NCBI GenBank assembly: GCA_964503775.1
Contig: CAZDBS010000002.1
Location: forward strand, 1-64,000
Reading direction: 5' to 3'
Length of the DNA stretch: 64,000 bases
DNA from: CAZDBS01 sp964503775
Lineage (GTDB): Bacteria; Patescibacteriota; Saccharimonadia; Saccharimonadales; CAZDBS01
The position numbers and the translations under genes are program-made. Shown in pieces: positions 43,801-51,515 of the stretch. The notes below the pieces were generated by a model. It worked only from the letters and a program-made list of their open reading frames with translations. It made no database searches and was not told the origin of the DNA. Numbering within the stretch: position 1 is the stretch's first letter; each line of letters begins with the position of its first letter.

Positions 43801-44303
43801 CATAGAGTTTCACCGACAACTTGCGCCCCTTGAGAATACCCACCGAGAACGATCTTCTGATCAGGACACTCTATGACTCGATCTTGGAGAAAGCCAGTTA
43901 ACTCCTGGACGCCATCCTCGACACTTTGAGGATAGTTGCCACCCGTAAGCTTGGCGAGCGTCCACTCGGCACTCGCCATATTCACCAAAGGCTGCCCCCA
44001 AGGCCCAACTGGCACGGCGACATAACCTTTTGAGCTATAGCCTACAAAGTTTGTGAGATTTATACCCTCGTATGTATAGTTGTTTGTTTTTTGGCGTACC
44101 TGGCCTAGAAAGTCTTTTGTTTCGTTAAGACTATCACTGTCAATATAGTCCTTTGTGCCATAGATGTAGGCAGGCTGCCCCGATCCTCTCAGGAAAATTG
44201 TCACAATATCGGTGCAGACACCTTGAGCACTTGACGGTCGAGACGCTAACAACAAACCAACAATTACCAGCGTGATGCCAGCAATTGAGTAGATTCTGCG
44301 CAT
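40887..44303 (-). CDS. Cutinase-VWA-PKD-Fn3 surface protein with C-terminal anchor
   Basis: An 1138-residue protein. It has a cleavable-type signal peptide (residues 1-26) and a cutinase domain (~30-300) with nucleophile GYSQG near 155 and the GDYVC...LHAHQHYP region supplying Asp and His. Next come a von Willebrand A-like domain (~325-545) without the full DxSxS metal motif, a PKD-like domain with WDFNDDGVIDR (~565), several Fn3-like domains (~665-1000), a Ser/Thr/Pro linker, a membrane helix (VMGIAAVIVIILAIYQRF) and a basic tail. A secreted esterase tethered to the surface, possibly acting on host lipids or envelope esters. Confidence 0.8.
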   Translation of the reverse strand: MRRIYSIAGITLVIVGLLLASRPSSAQGVCTDIVTIFLRGSGQPAYIYGTKDYIDSDSLNETKDFLGQVRQKTNNYTYEGINLTNFVGYSSKGYVAVPVGPWGQPLVNMASAEWTLAKLTGGNYPQSVEDGVQELTGFLQDRVIECPDQKIVLGGYSQGAQVVGETLWRLPKNVGNKLTFVALFGDPKFNPGPIYQSNPNSRFLSLAQMKTVTDPSFKSHELGQAQAAQAPWLRGDFEYAKYGGSLDARNPYIPDYLYGRVGSWCTAGDYVCSSIISTSNLHAHQHYPDVWIPQATDEIAERLKSALEARELLKIQTQLTMKQEHQKPTDIMLVREITPNMARVNSSIQGWAKNYAKAIIREYPNARVGVTQYCDIGKNVSNAFIAKQTLAFTNNFDDIVKGIQYLEPGCKSSDGTAAALLSGLDVALNSPDWDPTSNKKILVINMSPARDWDPYILKSTEPLTGLSVDGEISKAVTKGVSISIIQQPIYNQSIAHMQLVRFVNGTNGRYSETAGEVIVQQLRNTLELQFTNPDAVIQGPFTGSVSSPYVKEFNSATSSSSSTPIKEYRWDFNDDGVIDRVTGTTGSLSSGPWDYTDRGYIGLARLHVIGDNGENDSDVTPVYIPGKPKSPPALSTPIVTVSDRTLSGSALHLAWQPQPNVLSYRIAFADTQDIITIVDEATTGVDLIDIPRADSANIIVTALASDVSSSSTPITVLPGPALQKPLAPIVDNIYWQDLHNLVLSWHQPDDLGQADEFTVSYISQVIYRGVVRETVLHRNDIDIGGFLKLTAVNEAGESQTVDAQVPLLPTPEPPSGFDAIWQDRDVIVFSWLPPVVQTFVEGYRLLGVQGEVLGVAERQDSSFAYRVIFEGIGGIFNLVGFNTSGMSHLVELAVSDNLPAVVEAPETLILEPDMPVEQTTLQAPTNLVAIWYGDTVVRLAWDEPTDTTGIDGYTIIGPNSSIVTNVPVGTHGYDITGVVGGVGGVYGIYAYNAKEQSDILSVLLADQLIHIATESNPPDKGSPLDQNTTSLPPAPPQPSTDITIGTSGSSNPGSTFNQQQATSPQTLGSSSTESGSVSPQNTAIINPQDYSATIQGEGLQKLQVHDGGISYWWVMGIAAVIVIILAIYQRFARSKPKD

Positions 44304-44310
44304 GCTTTCG

Positions 44311-44862
44311 TCACCTTACAAAGATCGTGATGTTGATTGGTATGTCACTTGTCTTACCAATAAATTCGTCTTGCACAGAAAGGCTGGTTCTTATCGTCCC
44401 TTTTTCGCCATTTGTTGAACAATCTCCCGGTTCAAAGAGTGTCCTCCCCGTGTATATGGTGGGCATACAGTTTAAGCTACTCTTAATATTAGAGTATCCA
44501 GCGTTACTAAGTGTCTCTTCGAAATAAACCCTAGGATCGGCTTCAAGACTTGGTGCGATTACTTTTCTCATAAGGTTGGGGCACTTCACATTTGCGAAAG
44601 GATTTTCACATATACCAAATAAGTCTCGGGTATCTTTTCTATATGATTTCTCCTCACGCCATTCATCTGGGAGATTTAGCACATTAAGTTCGTGTTCAAG
44701 TTTATGGAGCTTTGGACTAACGCTGAATGTCACGCCGACAAGATATAGGATCAGCAACAGCAGACAAAGCCCCGGCATGCTCCAAGCGAGCAGACGCTTT
44801 ATCCTCCACTGATGCCCATTCATAACCCAGATAATACACTTATGCTTCACATTATGGAACAT
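44311..44862 (-). CDS. Membrane-anchored hypothetical protein
   Basis: Up to 183 residues with one membrane helix (LLAWSMPGLCLLLLILYLVG) and an exported domain containing four or more Cys (GICENPFANVKCPN, LNCMP, GDCST) that could form disulfides. The start is uncertain: ATG 44862, or ATG 44823, which gives a more typical basic N-terminus before the helix. It ends 7 bp before the cutinase fusion gene and is probably co-transcribed with it. Confidence 0.55.
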   Translation of the reverse strand: MFHNVKHKCIIWVMNGHQWRIKRLLAWSMPGLCLLLLILYLVGVTFSVSPKLHKLEHELNVLNLPDEWREEKSYRKDTRDLFGICENPFANVKCPNLMRKVIAPSLEADPRVYFEETLSNAGYSNIKSSLNCMPTIYTGRTLFEPGDCSTNGEKGTIRTSLSVQDEFIGKTSDIPINITIFVR

Positions 44863-44900
44863 TCAGCTACTGTACAAGGTCCGACTTTGTGCAGTAGAGA

Positions 44901-45440
44901 CTAGAACTTGATGGGGATACTGAGCGAGTCATCCTTCTCAGGTAGGCCGGAGGGGTTGTCCTTCTGCAGCAACAGAGTCCCGTCACCCGTGGCTGCAGGG
45001 AACTCTAGCTTGACCCAGAAGGGCACGAGTTGATCGGTCATCCAATCACCAAGTAGCTGGGCTGGCTCCCGAACGAGAACAGTACCGATGCTGTCTTTGA
45101 CCGCGATAGGGAAGCTAGCTTCAAACGACCAATTGCCCGGCACTTGGCCGATTACAACTAGAGGTGATGAGACTTTGGAGTTTTTCTCCGGTACGAACAC
45201 CTTTAGCTTGACTCCCCCTTTGGATGTATATAGGTAGGTATTGGCGAGCTGTTGGTTGATAATCTTCTGACTATCTAGTTGTGATGTCAGTGAAGTCACT
45301 TTGCTATCGAGATTGTCTACTTTGTCCTGTTGCCATTGATACAAATAGTATCCCGATCCTACGACTGCAACAACTATGAACAACACAACGAGCATCCACC
45401 TGACTAGGCGAGTAATCCTTGATTTCTTCATAGGTTCCAT
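44901..45440 (-). CDS. Gmad2-domain exported protein
   Basis: A 179-residue protein with an N-terminal membrane anchor (MLVVLFIVVAVVGSGYYLYQ, ~16-35), a short coiled stretch and a C-terminal immunoglobulin-like Gmad2 domain (~75-178: VKLKVFVPEKNSKVSSPLVV, IGQVPGNWSFEASFPIAV, TLLLQKDNPSG). Gmad2 occurs in exported and spore-germination-related proteins of unknown function. AGGAGG precedes the ATG. A CRP/FNR-type palindrome and -10 box lie upstream at the same spacing as in the stress operon. Confidence 0.8.
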   Translation of the reverse strand: MEPMKKSRITRLVRWMLVVLFIVVAVVGSGYYLYQWQQDKVDNLDSKVTSLTSQLDSQKIINQQLANTYLYTSKGGVKLKVFVPEKNSKVSSPLVVIGQVPGNWSFEASFPIAVKDSIGTVLVREPAQLLGDWMTDQLVPFWVKLEFPAATGDGTLLLQKDNPSGLPEKDDSLSIPIKF

Positions 45441-45460
45441 ATCGATCCTCCTCGAGATGG

Positions 45461-45502
45461 ATTATGGAACAGACTGCTAATTTTCGCTGTGATTTACATC
45501 AC
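45461..45502 (-). promoter_or_regulatory. FNR-type palindrome and -10 box before the Gmad2 gene
   Basis: GTGAT-TTAC-ATCAC (45489-45502) contains TGAT-N4-ATCA, the core of FNR sites. On the minus strand CATAAT (45461-45466) is the -10 box. It starts 29.5 bp from the palindrome centre, exactly as at 30836-30879. Position near -41.5 suits a class II activator. Confidence 0.6.
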
Positions 45503-45523
45503 TAGCCAGTCGAGACAATAGAA

Positions 45524-45646
45524 AAGACCTAAGGTGCATGTGATGGTTTGGTGGATAGCGAGTAGCCATCCCAATCATCACGACCCGAGGTCTTAGCCCG
45601 AAAGGAGACGAGCGGTGTACTCACGCTCTCTGCGACTCCTCTCGGG
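45524..45646 (-). terminator. Two large stem-loops, minus-strand terminator
   Basis: AAGACCT (45524-45530) and AGGTCTT (45588-45594) close an imperfect long hairpin that, read on the minus strand, ends in TTTT, so it should terminate the transcript of the 45664 gene. Next to it CCCGAAAGGAG (45597-45607) pairs with CTCCTCTCGGG (45636-45646), one mismatch, enclosing GAGCG/CGCTC. The gap 45441-45663 holds no gene apart from these and the FNR-type site. Confidence 0.5.
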
Positions 45647-45663
45647 GACGTTCATGGTGCAAT

Positions 45664-46140
45664 TCAGGCGGCCGGCAAGGGCGATCGGTACGGCATCATC
45701 AGGTCCAAGAGATCCTGCGTCATCCAGACGATCTGCTGATCACCCTCACCCGACGTTCCGATCAGACGATCCTCTATCAACTGCCTGATCCCTTCCAGCA
45801 ACAAGTGCTCGGCTGCCGGTTCGGCCAAAACGGATGTGTCTTCGAACTCATCCTTGACCGACAAAAGCGGCTTGGCCTGGAACAGCTCATGCCGCACACC
45901 GAGGTCCAGCCCCTTCAGGCTAATGGCTGCCCATGACCGGTGCGTTAGGAGGACCTGAAGCATCCGCCTGGCAGCTTCTCTCTGTGCCGGCGTTGGCAGG
46001 CGGTACGGCTTGGTGGCCGAGAGCAGGGCGAGCCGGTAGTCGGACGGTTTGCCGCGAAGCTTGATGCCCTCGGGCATCGGAAGATACGCCCAATCTGGGA
46101 GTACCTGAACAAGCAAAGGCCTGGTGGTGGTCAATTTCAT
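45664..46140 (-). CDS. Hypothetical protein, GC-rich gene
   Basis: A 158-residue soluble protein with no membrane segment and no recognisable motif; helical, with LRGKPSDYRLALLSATKPYR and QREAARRMLQVLLTHRSW. The gene is visibly richer in G+C than its neighbours (many GCC/GGC codons), which hints at a separate origin. AAGGG precedes the ATG. It stands alone between the LexA-like gene and a large hairpin. Confidence 0.5.
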   Translation of the reverse strand: MKLTTTRPLLVQVLPDWAYLPMPEGIKLRGKPSDYRLALLSATKPYRLPTPAQREAARRMLQVLLTHRSWAAISLKGLDLGVRHELFQAKPLLSVKDEFEDTSVLAEPAAEHLLLEGIRQLIEDRLIGTSGEGDQQIVWMTQDLLDLMMPYRSPLPAA

Positions 46141-46204
46141 ACCCTTCAGTCGGAACTATTCACCATGAATAGCCCATCTATTAAACAATAAAACGAGTCC
46201 TAGT

Positions 46205-46666
46205 TCAAGACTGGGCAGTCGATTTGGTCTTCAGTTTGGTAAGTCGTTCTAAGAAAGCGTCCGATGATTCTTGGAACTTCAGCACCTTGAGCGCCCCGAC
46301 GAGGACATACAGCTCGTTCAATATATCATTCTCAATCTGATCGAGGCCTTCGATCTTACGGAAGGCCTGTTCGACTTTATGCACCAGCCACGTTTCCTCT
46401 GGAGATTTGGCAGATGGATCTACGTAGTCTTTATCATCATGATTTACAACTTCCAACGAACGCGCAGAATTGTCACGCTTTCTTAGGTGTCCTCGGGAAA
46501 TCAAGTTATTGATATGCACCGCTACGGTCGCCACAGAATTGTATGAGCAGCCGCTCATGATCTCCCGATAACTAGGGCTGTAGCCGTGCTGAGTGATGAA
46601 GCTCTGGATGTAGCTCAGGAGTTCACGCTGCTTCTTCGTCGGACGGATTGTTTGCTTTTTGTCCAT
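46205..46666 (-). CDS. LexA-type winged-helix regulator without protease domain
   Basis: About 153 residues. The N-terminal domain (TKKQRELLSYIQSFITQHGY, SPSYREIMSGCSYNSVATVA, HINNLISRGHLRKRDN) fits the LexA DNA-binding winged helix. The Ser/Lys peptidase part is absent and a helical C-terminal half replaces it, so RecA-stimulated self-cleavage is not expected. I chose the ATG at 46666, which overlaps the O-antigen ligase gene end by 52 bp; the frame is open from 46732. Confidence 0.7.
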   Translation of the reverse strand: MDKKQTIRPTKKQRELLSYIQSFITQHGYSPSYREIMSGCSYNSVATVAVHINNLISRGHLRKRDNSARSLEVVNHDDKDYVDPSAKSPEETWLVHKVEQAFRKIEGLDQIENDILNELYVLVGALKVLKFQESSDAFLERLTKLKTKSTAQS

Positions 46667-48000
46667 GATGTTTTCAGTATACCACCGCTCGATGTGCGAG
46701 GCAGTACCATGGCAAATCCTGCCAAACCCCACCAGATGTAGGCGACATCCTCGTCAGCCCATACATGGAGGAATAGGCCTACAACGCTGAGACCTATTAG
46801 GCTAGCACACAGTCCCAGAGCCAGCGGGTTGTCTCGTCTCATCCATAAAGACAGTCCGACCAACAGGATAATTCCCGCGAATATGAGGATACCCAAGATC
46901 CCTACTTCCTGACCGAGTTGTAGATAGTAATTCTCGCTTGTTGACGGGTTGGTAAAAGCCAGGCGACGAGCCGCAGGGCCGGCCACTCCGGGTCCACGAC
47001 CCAATGGATGGCTCACGATATCATCGAGTCCGGTTCGAAAAGCCTGAAGATGACCTTGGTTGGAGCTCGGTCGATTGATACTTGAATCCGTATGGAAGAT
47101 GAGATTCTGAACGTAATGATTATTCCTAACTGTGATCCCCACGGCACCCACGAGTAACATCACAGCACCGATCGATACAACGGATCGCTTTGTCAAACGA
47201 CCGTTCATCACTACCCAAGCTGTGACAGCGAGCATACTCGCTGCACCTATCCAAGCTGACCTCGAATATGTCGCTGACAAAGTCAGTAGACCGAGGATCA
47301 TAAACGCGCCCAGTTGTTTTTGCGATAATCCGCTCGTCTTTTTTCTCGCCAGGAGAAATGTAGCGACTACCCCAAGTGGAACTAGTAGGTAGGCCCCCAG
47401 AGGGTTCGGCCCACGAAGGGTAGAATTAATGCGCACCAAGTCTGGTCGCTGTTCGTTCACAGTCAGATAAGGGCGAATCGTATCGTTACCGTATCCGACG
47501 TGCCTCAGTACGTCATGAGGCAATATGACCGCTTGAAGTGTTCCGAAGATCACTACGATACTGGCAGGGACGAGCAGGATTCGAACCAGTTTCGATACCT
47601 CGATCTTCTCGTAGAACACAACTATGGTAGCGAGTACGAACACAACCAGGAATCTCAGATTGAACGCAACGCCAGTTAATCGCGCCAGAGGCTCGTCGCT
47701 ATGCGCTATCCATAGCGCCAGATGCAGACCGCTGAACAGCGCTATAAGCCTGATAATAGGCGATCGTTTCAAGTATGTCTGAAGTTTGGGGTCGCTAGAT
47801 ACCAGAAGCAATGCCGGTATACACAATACCCCCAGTAGCAATTCCTTCCAAGCTAGGACGATGTCGAGACTTGGGGATAGCGAACGAATCCATGTGACTA
47901 TGACTGCCTGTATCGGCATCAGAATCAACAGTGCAATGATTCCCCATTTAAGTACCCTGACTAGGTAAGCTCGATCGGACTTGGTAACCGCCATGATCAT
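46615..48000 (-). CDS. O-antigen ligase/polymerase-family membrane protein
   Basis: A 461-residue protein with about 12 helices. The conserved large loop (RINSTLRGPNPLGAYLLVPL near residue 200, and FRTGLDDIVSHPLGRGPGVA, SENYYLQLGQEVG near 330-370) is typical of Wzy/WaaL-type proteins that polymerise or transfer lipid-linked glycans on the outer membrane face. It is divergent from the initiating sugar transferase at 48048, which fits a shared role in surface polysaccharide assembly. C-terminal tail basic. Confidence 0.85.
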   Translation of the reverse strand: MIMAVTKSDRAYLVRVLKWGIIALLILMPIQAVIVTWIRSLSPSLDIVLAWKELLLGVLCIPALLLVSSDPKLQTYLKRSPIIRLIALFSGLHLALWIAHSDEPLARLTGVAFNLRFLVVFVLATIVVFYEKIEVSKLVRILLVPASIVVIFGTLQAVILPHDVLRHVGYGNDTIRPYLTVNEQRPDLVRINSTLRGPNPLGAYLLVPLGVVATFLLARKKTSGLSQKQLGAFMILGLLTLSATYSRSAWIGAASMLAVTAWVVMNGRLTKRSVVSIGAVMLLVGAVGITVRNNHYVQNLIFHTDSSINRPSSNQGHLQAFRTGLDDIVSHPLGRGPGVAGPAARRLAFTNPSTSENYYLQLGQEVGILGILIFAGIILLVGLSLWMRRDNPLALGLCASLIGLSVVGLFLHVWADEDVAYIWWGLAGFAMVLPRTSSGGILKTSWTKSKQSVRRRSSVNS

Positions 48001-48004
48001 AGTA

Positions 48005-48030
48005 TGACCGAAGTCACGGAGTGATACAAT
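48005..48030 (+). promoter_or_regulatory. Promoter of the polysaccharide locus with TGAC-N4-GTCA repeat
   Basis: TACAAT (48025-48030) is the -10 box, 18 bp before the ATG at 48048. TGAC-CGAA-GTCA (48005-48016) has the half-sites seen at 30836 but lies only 14.5 bp from the -10 box, so if bound it would act as a repressor site or be coincidental. Confidence 0.4.
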
Positions 48031-48047
48031 AAAGCCTTAGTACGCCT

Positions 48048-49499
48048 ATGAAAAATAACTTCTCTTTTGTTTTCAGTTTCTTCCTGGTCATCGCCGACTT
48101 TATAGCTATCCTGCTGGCGTTTGTAGTGGCTTACATTCTAAGAGTCAGTGTCAACATCACAGACCAGCCCATTGCCTACCAGATAGGTGCCTTGGAATTT
48201 TTCCGCATATTTATGATGCTTATTCCCTTTTGGCTAATCATTTTTGGCTTGTTGGGCTTGTACAACAGTGATGTCTATCGCAAACGCCTCCGAGAATACT
48301 CTCTGCTTTTTGTCGGATCTTTCATCGGTATCTTATTCCTGATCGCCTACGACTTCATGTCTGCCCGACCGATATTTCCCGGCAAACTCGTACCAATATT
48401 CGCCTTGGGACTGGGTTACTTCCTGTTGCTCGTCGAACGAAGTGTCATGCGCATCGTACGGCGGACATTGTTCAGATTCGGTATCGGCGTCAACCGTATC
48501 ATGATCATCGGTAACGCTGAGGCCACAACCAAACTAGCCGAGCATCTTGCTGACACTAAGCAAACAGGCTTTGAGATCGTAGCAATTGTAGCTCCTAAGG
48601 AACTTATCCCCGACAAACTCAGGGTCCAGTACTTTTCATCAGTCAACACAGCTTTGACCAAATTACACGACCTCCAGATTCATAGCATCATTCAGACAGA
48701 GCTCTTTGCAGACGAAAATATGAACAGAACCATACAACAAGCGTCATTCTCTAATCACATCGCTTACAAATTCATACCCGCCAACACGACGCTCTATACT
48801 TCCAATAACCGCATCGAACTTCTACAGTCGTTCCCTGTCGTCGCCGTCCATGAAACGGCTTTGTTTGGATGGGGTAGAATCGTAAAACGCCTTTTCGACA
48901 TAAGCGTCAGCATCGTAACACTAGTCATACTGTCACCCATCATGCTGCTCGTTGCTCTGCTTATCAAAATCACAGATCCTAGGGGACCGGTGCTATTCAA
49001 ACAGCGCCGGCTAACTCGTTTTGATACACCTTTTTTCGTCTACAAATTTCGCACACTTAATATGCGCTACAACGGCAAGGATGAGATCACGACATTTCGC
49101 TCGATGGACAGGGAAGACCTGGTGCAAGAATTTATCGAAAATCGTGGCAAGGTCCAAAACGACCCACGTATCACACCTGTCGGAAAATTTCTGCGCAGCA
49201 TTAGTCTCGATGAATTACCCCAACTATTTAATGTCATCAAGGGAGATATAAGCCTGGTCGGACCTCGTGCCGTCGTCGAGAAACACGCCGCTGAGTACAA
49301 AGAAAACCGTCCTCTTATGCTCAGTGTCAAAACCGGTATTACCGGACTCGCGCAAGTATCGGGACGTGATGATATAAGTCTGGAGGAGAGGGTGAAGCTT
49401 GATACCTTCTACGTCCAAAACTGGAGTTTTTGGTTAGATATCAACATCCTCATCAGAACTTTGTGGGTTCTAGTAAATCGTCGAGGATTTCGATCCTGA
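48048..49499 (+). CDS. Polyprenyl-phosphate sugar-1-phosphate transferase
   Basis: A 483-residue initiating glycosyltransferase of the WbaP/PglC superfamily. Four N-terminal helices (~8-135) and a nucleotide-binding-like CoA domain (~145-260) precede the catalytic domain (RLFDISVSIVTLVILSPIML, FKQRRLTRFDTPFFVYKFRT, DELPQLFNVIKGDISLVGPR). It loads a sugar phosphate on undecaprenyl phosphate to start the glycan. First gene of a plus-strand operon. It is separated by 47 bp from the divergent ligase gene. Confidence 0.94.
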   Translation: MKNNFSFVFSFFLVIADFIAILLAFVVAYILRVSVNITDQPIAYQIGALEFFRIFMMLIPFWLIIFGLLGLYNSDVYRKRLREYSLLFVGSFIGILFLIAYDFMSARPIFPGKLVPIFALGLGYFLLLVERSVMRIVRRTLFRFGIGVNRIMIIGNAEATTKLAEHLADTKQTGFEIVAIVAPKELIPDKLRVQYFSSVNTALTKLHDLQIHSIIQTELFADENMNRTIQQASFSNHIAYKFIPANTTLYTSNNRIELLQSFPVVAVHETALFGWGRIVKRLFDISVSIVTLVILSPIMLLVALLIKITDPRGPVLFKQRRLTRFDTPFFVYKFRTLNMRYNGKDEITTFRSMDREDLVQEFIENRGKVQNDPRITPVGKFLRSISLDELPQLFNVIKGDISLVGPRAVVEKHAAEYKENRPLMLSVKTGITGLAQVSGRDDISLEERVKLDTFYVQNWSFWLDINILIRTLWVLVNRRGFRS

Positions 49500-50632
49500 T
49501 GAATAGTGACAAGGCGATTCCCAAGGTTGCTATTGTTTGCGATTGGCTGGCAGGGGGCGGCTCAGAGAGAGTTATAGTCGAGCTACACAATCTGTATCCT
49601 GCCGCACCTCTATACATGGCGTATTGTAGCGACCAATCTCGTCAGGCACTCGGCGATGCAGACCTCCATGTAAGTTATATGCAACGCTATCCATTTTCAA
49701 AGCTTTATAAGTTTCTCCCATTGATGCGTCAGCTTTGGTTTCATAGACTAAAACTCCAGGGTTACGACATAGTTATCTCAGTAGGCAGTGCTGAAGCCAA
49801 AGGCATACGAGTCCCTATGGGCACAGTGCACATCAATTACTGCTACACTCCCACCCACTACTATTGGATTAGGTATGAAGAGTATCTGCGTAGTCCCGGT
49901 TTTGGTGGATTTCTCAATCCAATAGCCCGCCTAGGACTCAAGCTTCTGCTCAAGCCAGCTCGGCGATGGGACTACAAGGCTGCTCAGCGACCAGACGTTA
50001 TGATAGCCATATCAAGCGTAGTTCAGCATCGCATTCAAACGTATTATCATCGCGACTCGTTACTTATACACCCACCCGTTGATACTTCCCGCTTTCGGCC
50101 GACAGCCCAGCAACGACGCGTTGGCTTTGTTGTCGCAGGCAGACAAACTCCATACAAGCGAATCGACCTGGCAGTCCAGGCCTGTACGATGGCCAATCTA
50201 CCGCTTAAAGTTATAGGCAATGGCCCCGACCATGAACGCCTAGTGAAGATGGCAGGCCCAACCATCGAATTCCTGACAAACTTACCCGACGAGGACATGC
50301 CGAAGCATTTTCAATCCGCCGAGGCCTTCATCTTCCCTAACGAAGATGATTTCGGTATTGTGCTCGTAGAAGCTATGGCGGCCGGCACGCCAGTGATTGC
50401 CTACCGAGCCGGTGGCGCACTGGACACCGTCGTCGAAGGCAAAACCGGACTATTTTTCGATGAGCAAATTCCGAAGAACCTGGCGGACACCCTGCGTCGT
50501 TTTGATTCTTCGAAGTTTGACCACCAGGAGATTGTGGCTCATGCCAGAAACTTCGATAGTCAAGTTTTTAAAAGCCAAATGCAAGCTATGGTATTAAAAG
50601 CTTTGAAGAAATATACAACTCCTAAGGAATAG
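49499..50632 (+). CDS. Glycosyltransferase family 4
   Basis: A protein of about 377 residues with a GT-B fold. VAIVCDWLAGGGSERVIVEL is the N-terminal Gly-rich loop, and the C-terminal domain has FPNEDDFGIVLVEAMAAGTP, the E-x7-E motif that binds the nucleotide sugar. I chose the ATG at 49499, which overlaps the upstream TGA by 1 nt; the longer frame from 49430 lies inside the previous gene. It adds a sugar to the lipid-linked intermediate. Confidence 0.92.
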   Translation: MNSDKAIPKVAIVCDWLAGGGSERVIVELHNLYPAAPLYMAYCSDQSRQALGDADLHVSYMQRYPFSKLYKFLPLMRQLWFHRLKLQGYDIVISVGSAEAKGIRVPMGTVHINYCYTPTHYYWIRYEEYLRSPGFGGFLNPIARLGLKLLLKPARRWDYKAAQRPDVMIAISSVVQHRIQTYYHRDSLLIHPPVDTSRFRPTAQQRRVGFVVAGRQTPYKRIDLAVQACTMANLPLKVIGNGPDHERLVKMAGPTIEFLTNLPDEDMPKHFQSAEAFIFPNEDDFGIVLVEAMAAGTPVIAYRAGGALDTVVEGKTGLFFDEQIPKNLADTLRRFDSSKFDHQEIVAHARNFDSQVFKSQMQAMVLKALKKYTTPKE

Positions 50633-50658
50633 TATATCGTTAGATAATAAGGAGTTTC

Positions 50659-51513
50659 ATGAAAGGCATCATCCTCGCCGGCGGTTCTGGCACTCGTCTC
50701 TACCCCATCACTTTGGCAATTAGCAAACAACTTGTCCCAGTCTACGACAAGCCAATAATCTATTACCCCCTATCAACACTCCTGTCAGCTGGTATCCGTG
50801 ACATTCTCATCATTTCCACACCTCAAGATTTGCCTCGATTCGAGCAACTCCTCGGAACCGGGGAACGAATCGGGTGTAATTTTACATACAAGATTCAAGA
50901 CGAACCGCGTGGTTTGGCCGATGCCTTTGTGATCGGTGCTGACTTTATAGGCACAGATAGTGTGGCGATGATTCTGGGTGACAACATTTTCTATATCAGC
51001 ACTGACCTCACACAATATACTAAACCCGATGGCGGAATAATCTTTGGGTATCCCGTTTCAGATCCAAAGCGATACGGCGTAATCGGGTTTGACGAGCATA
51101 AAAATGTGACGTCAATTATCGAAAAACCTTCGAATCCAGTATCAAACTTTGCACAAACTGGACTCTATTTTTATGACAATGATGTAGTTGAAATTGCAAG
51201 ACAAATTAAGCCAAGTGCTAGAGGTGAGATCGAAATCACCGACGTTAATAATATGTATCTGAAACGAGGAAAACTTAAAGTACATATTCTTGACAGAGGA
51301 AGCGCCTGGCTTGATACTGGTACTTTTGAAAGCCTTAATCAGGCCGCACAGTTTGTTCAAGTGATCGAGGAACGAACTGGACTGAAAATCGGTTGCATCG
51401 AAGAGGTTGCCTATCGACAGGGCTTTATAAACAAAAGCCAACTGGAGCACATAGCAACTGATCTGATAAAAAGTGGCTACGGTAAATATTTACTATCAAT
51501 TATCGAGGAATAA
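50659..51513 (+). CDS. rmlA: Glucose-1-phosphate thymidylyltransferase
   Basis: A 284-residue nucleotidyltransferase. LAGGSGTRLYPITLAISKQL is the signature with the catalytic Arg and Lys, followed by GLADAFVIGADFIGTDSVAM, LGDNIFY and the later EIEITDVNNMYL and RGSAWLDTGTFESL, all typical of RmlA. It makes dTDP-glucose. RmlB, C and D are absent from the window, so the later steps must be encoded elsewhere or the product used differently. AAGGAG precedes the ATG. Confidence 0.94.
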   Translation: MKGIILAGGSGTRLYPITLAISKQLVPVYDKPIIYYPLSTLLSAGIRDILIISTPQDLPRFEQLLGTGERIGCNFTYKIQDEPRGLADAFVIGADFIGTDSVAMILGDNIFYISTDLTQYTKPDGGIIFGYPVSDPKRYGVIGFDEHKNVTSIIEKPSNPVSNFAQTGLYFYDNDVVEIARQIKPSARGEIEITDVNNMYLKRGKLKVHILDRGSAWLDTGTFESLNQAAQFVQVIEERTGLKIGCIEEVAYRQGFINKSQLEHIATDLIKSGYGKYLLSIIEE

Positions 51514-51515
51514 TT

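Noticed and set aside
45601..45660. A 20-codon minus-strand ORF in the hairpin region after the 45664 gene
   Set aside because: Too short, made of the hairpin sequence itself, with no convincing ribosome binding site.
48005..48016. TGAC-N4-GTCA before 48048 as a third member of the CRP/FNR-type regulon
   Set aside because: Its centre lies only 14.5 bp from the -10 box, not the 29.5 bp shared by the other two, so I do not count it as an activator site.
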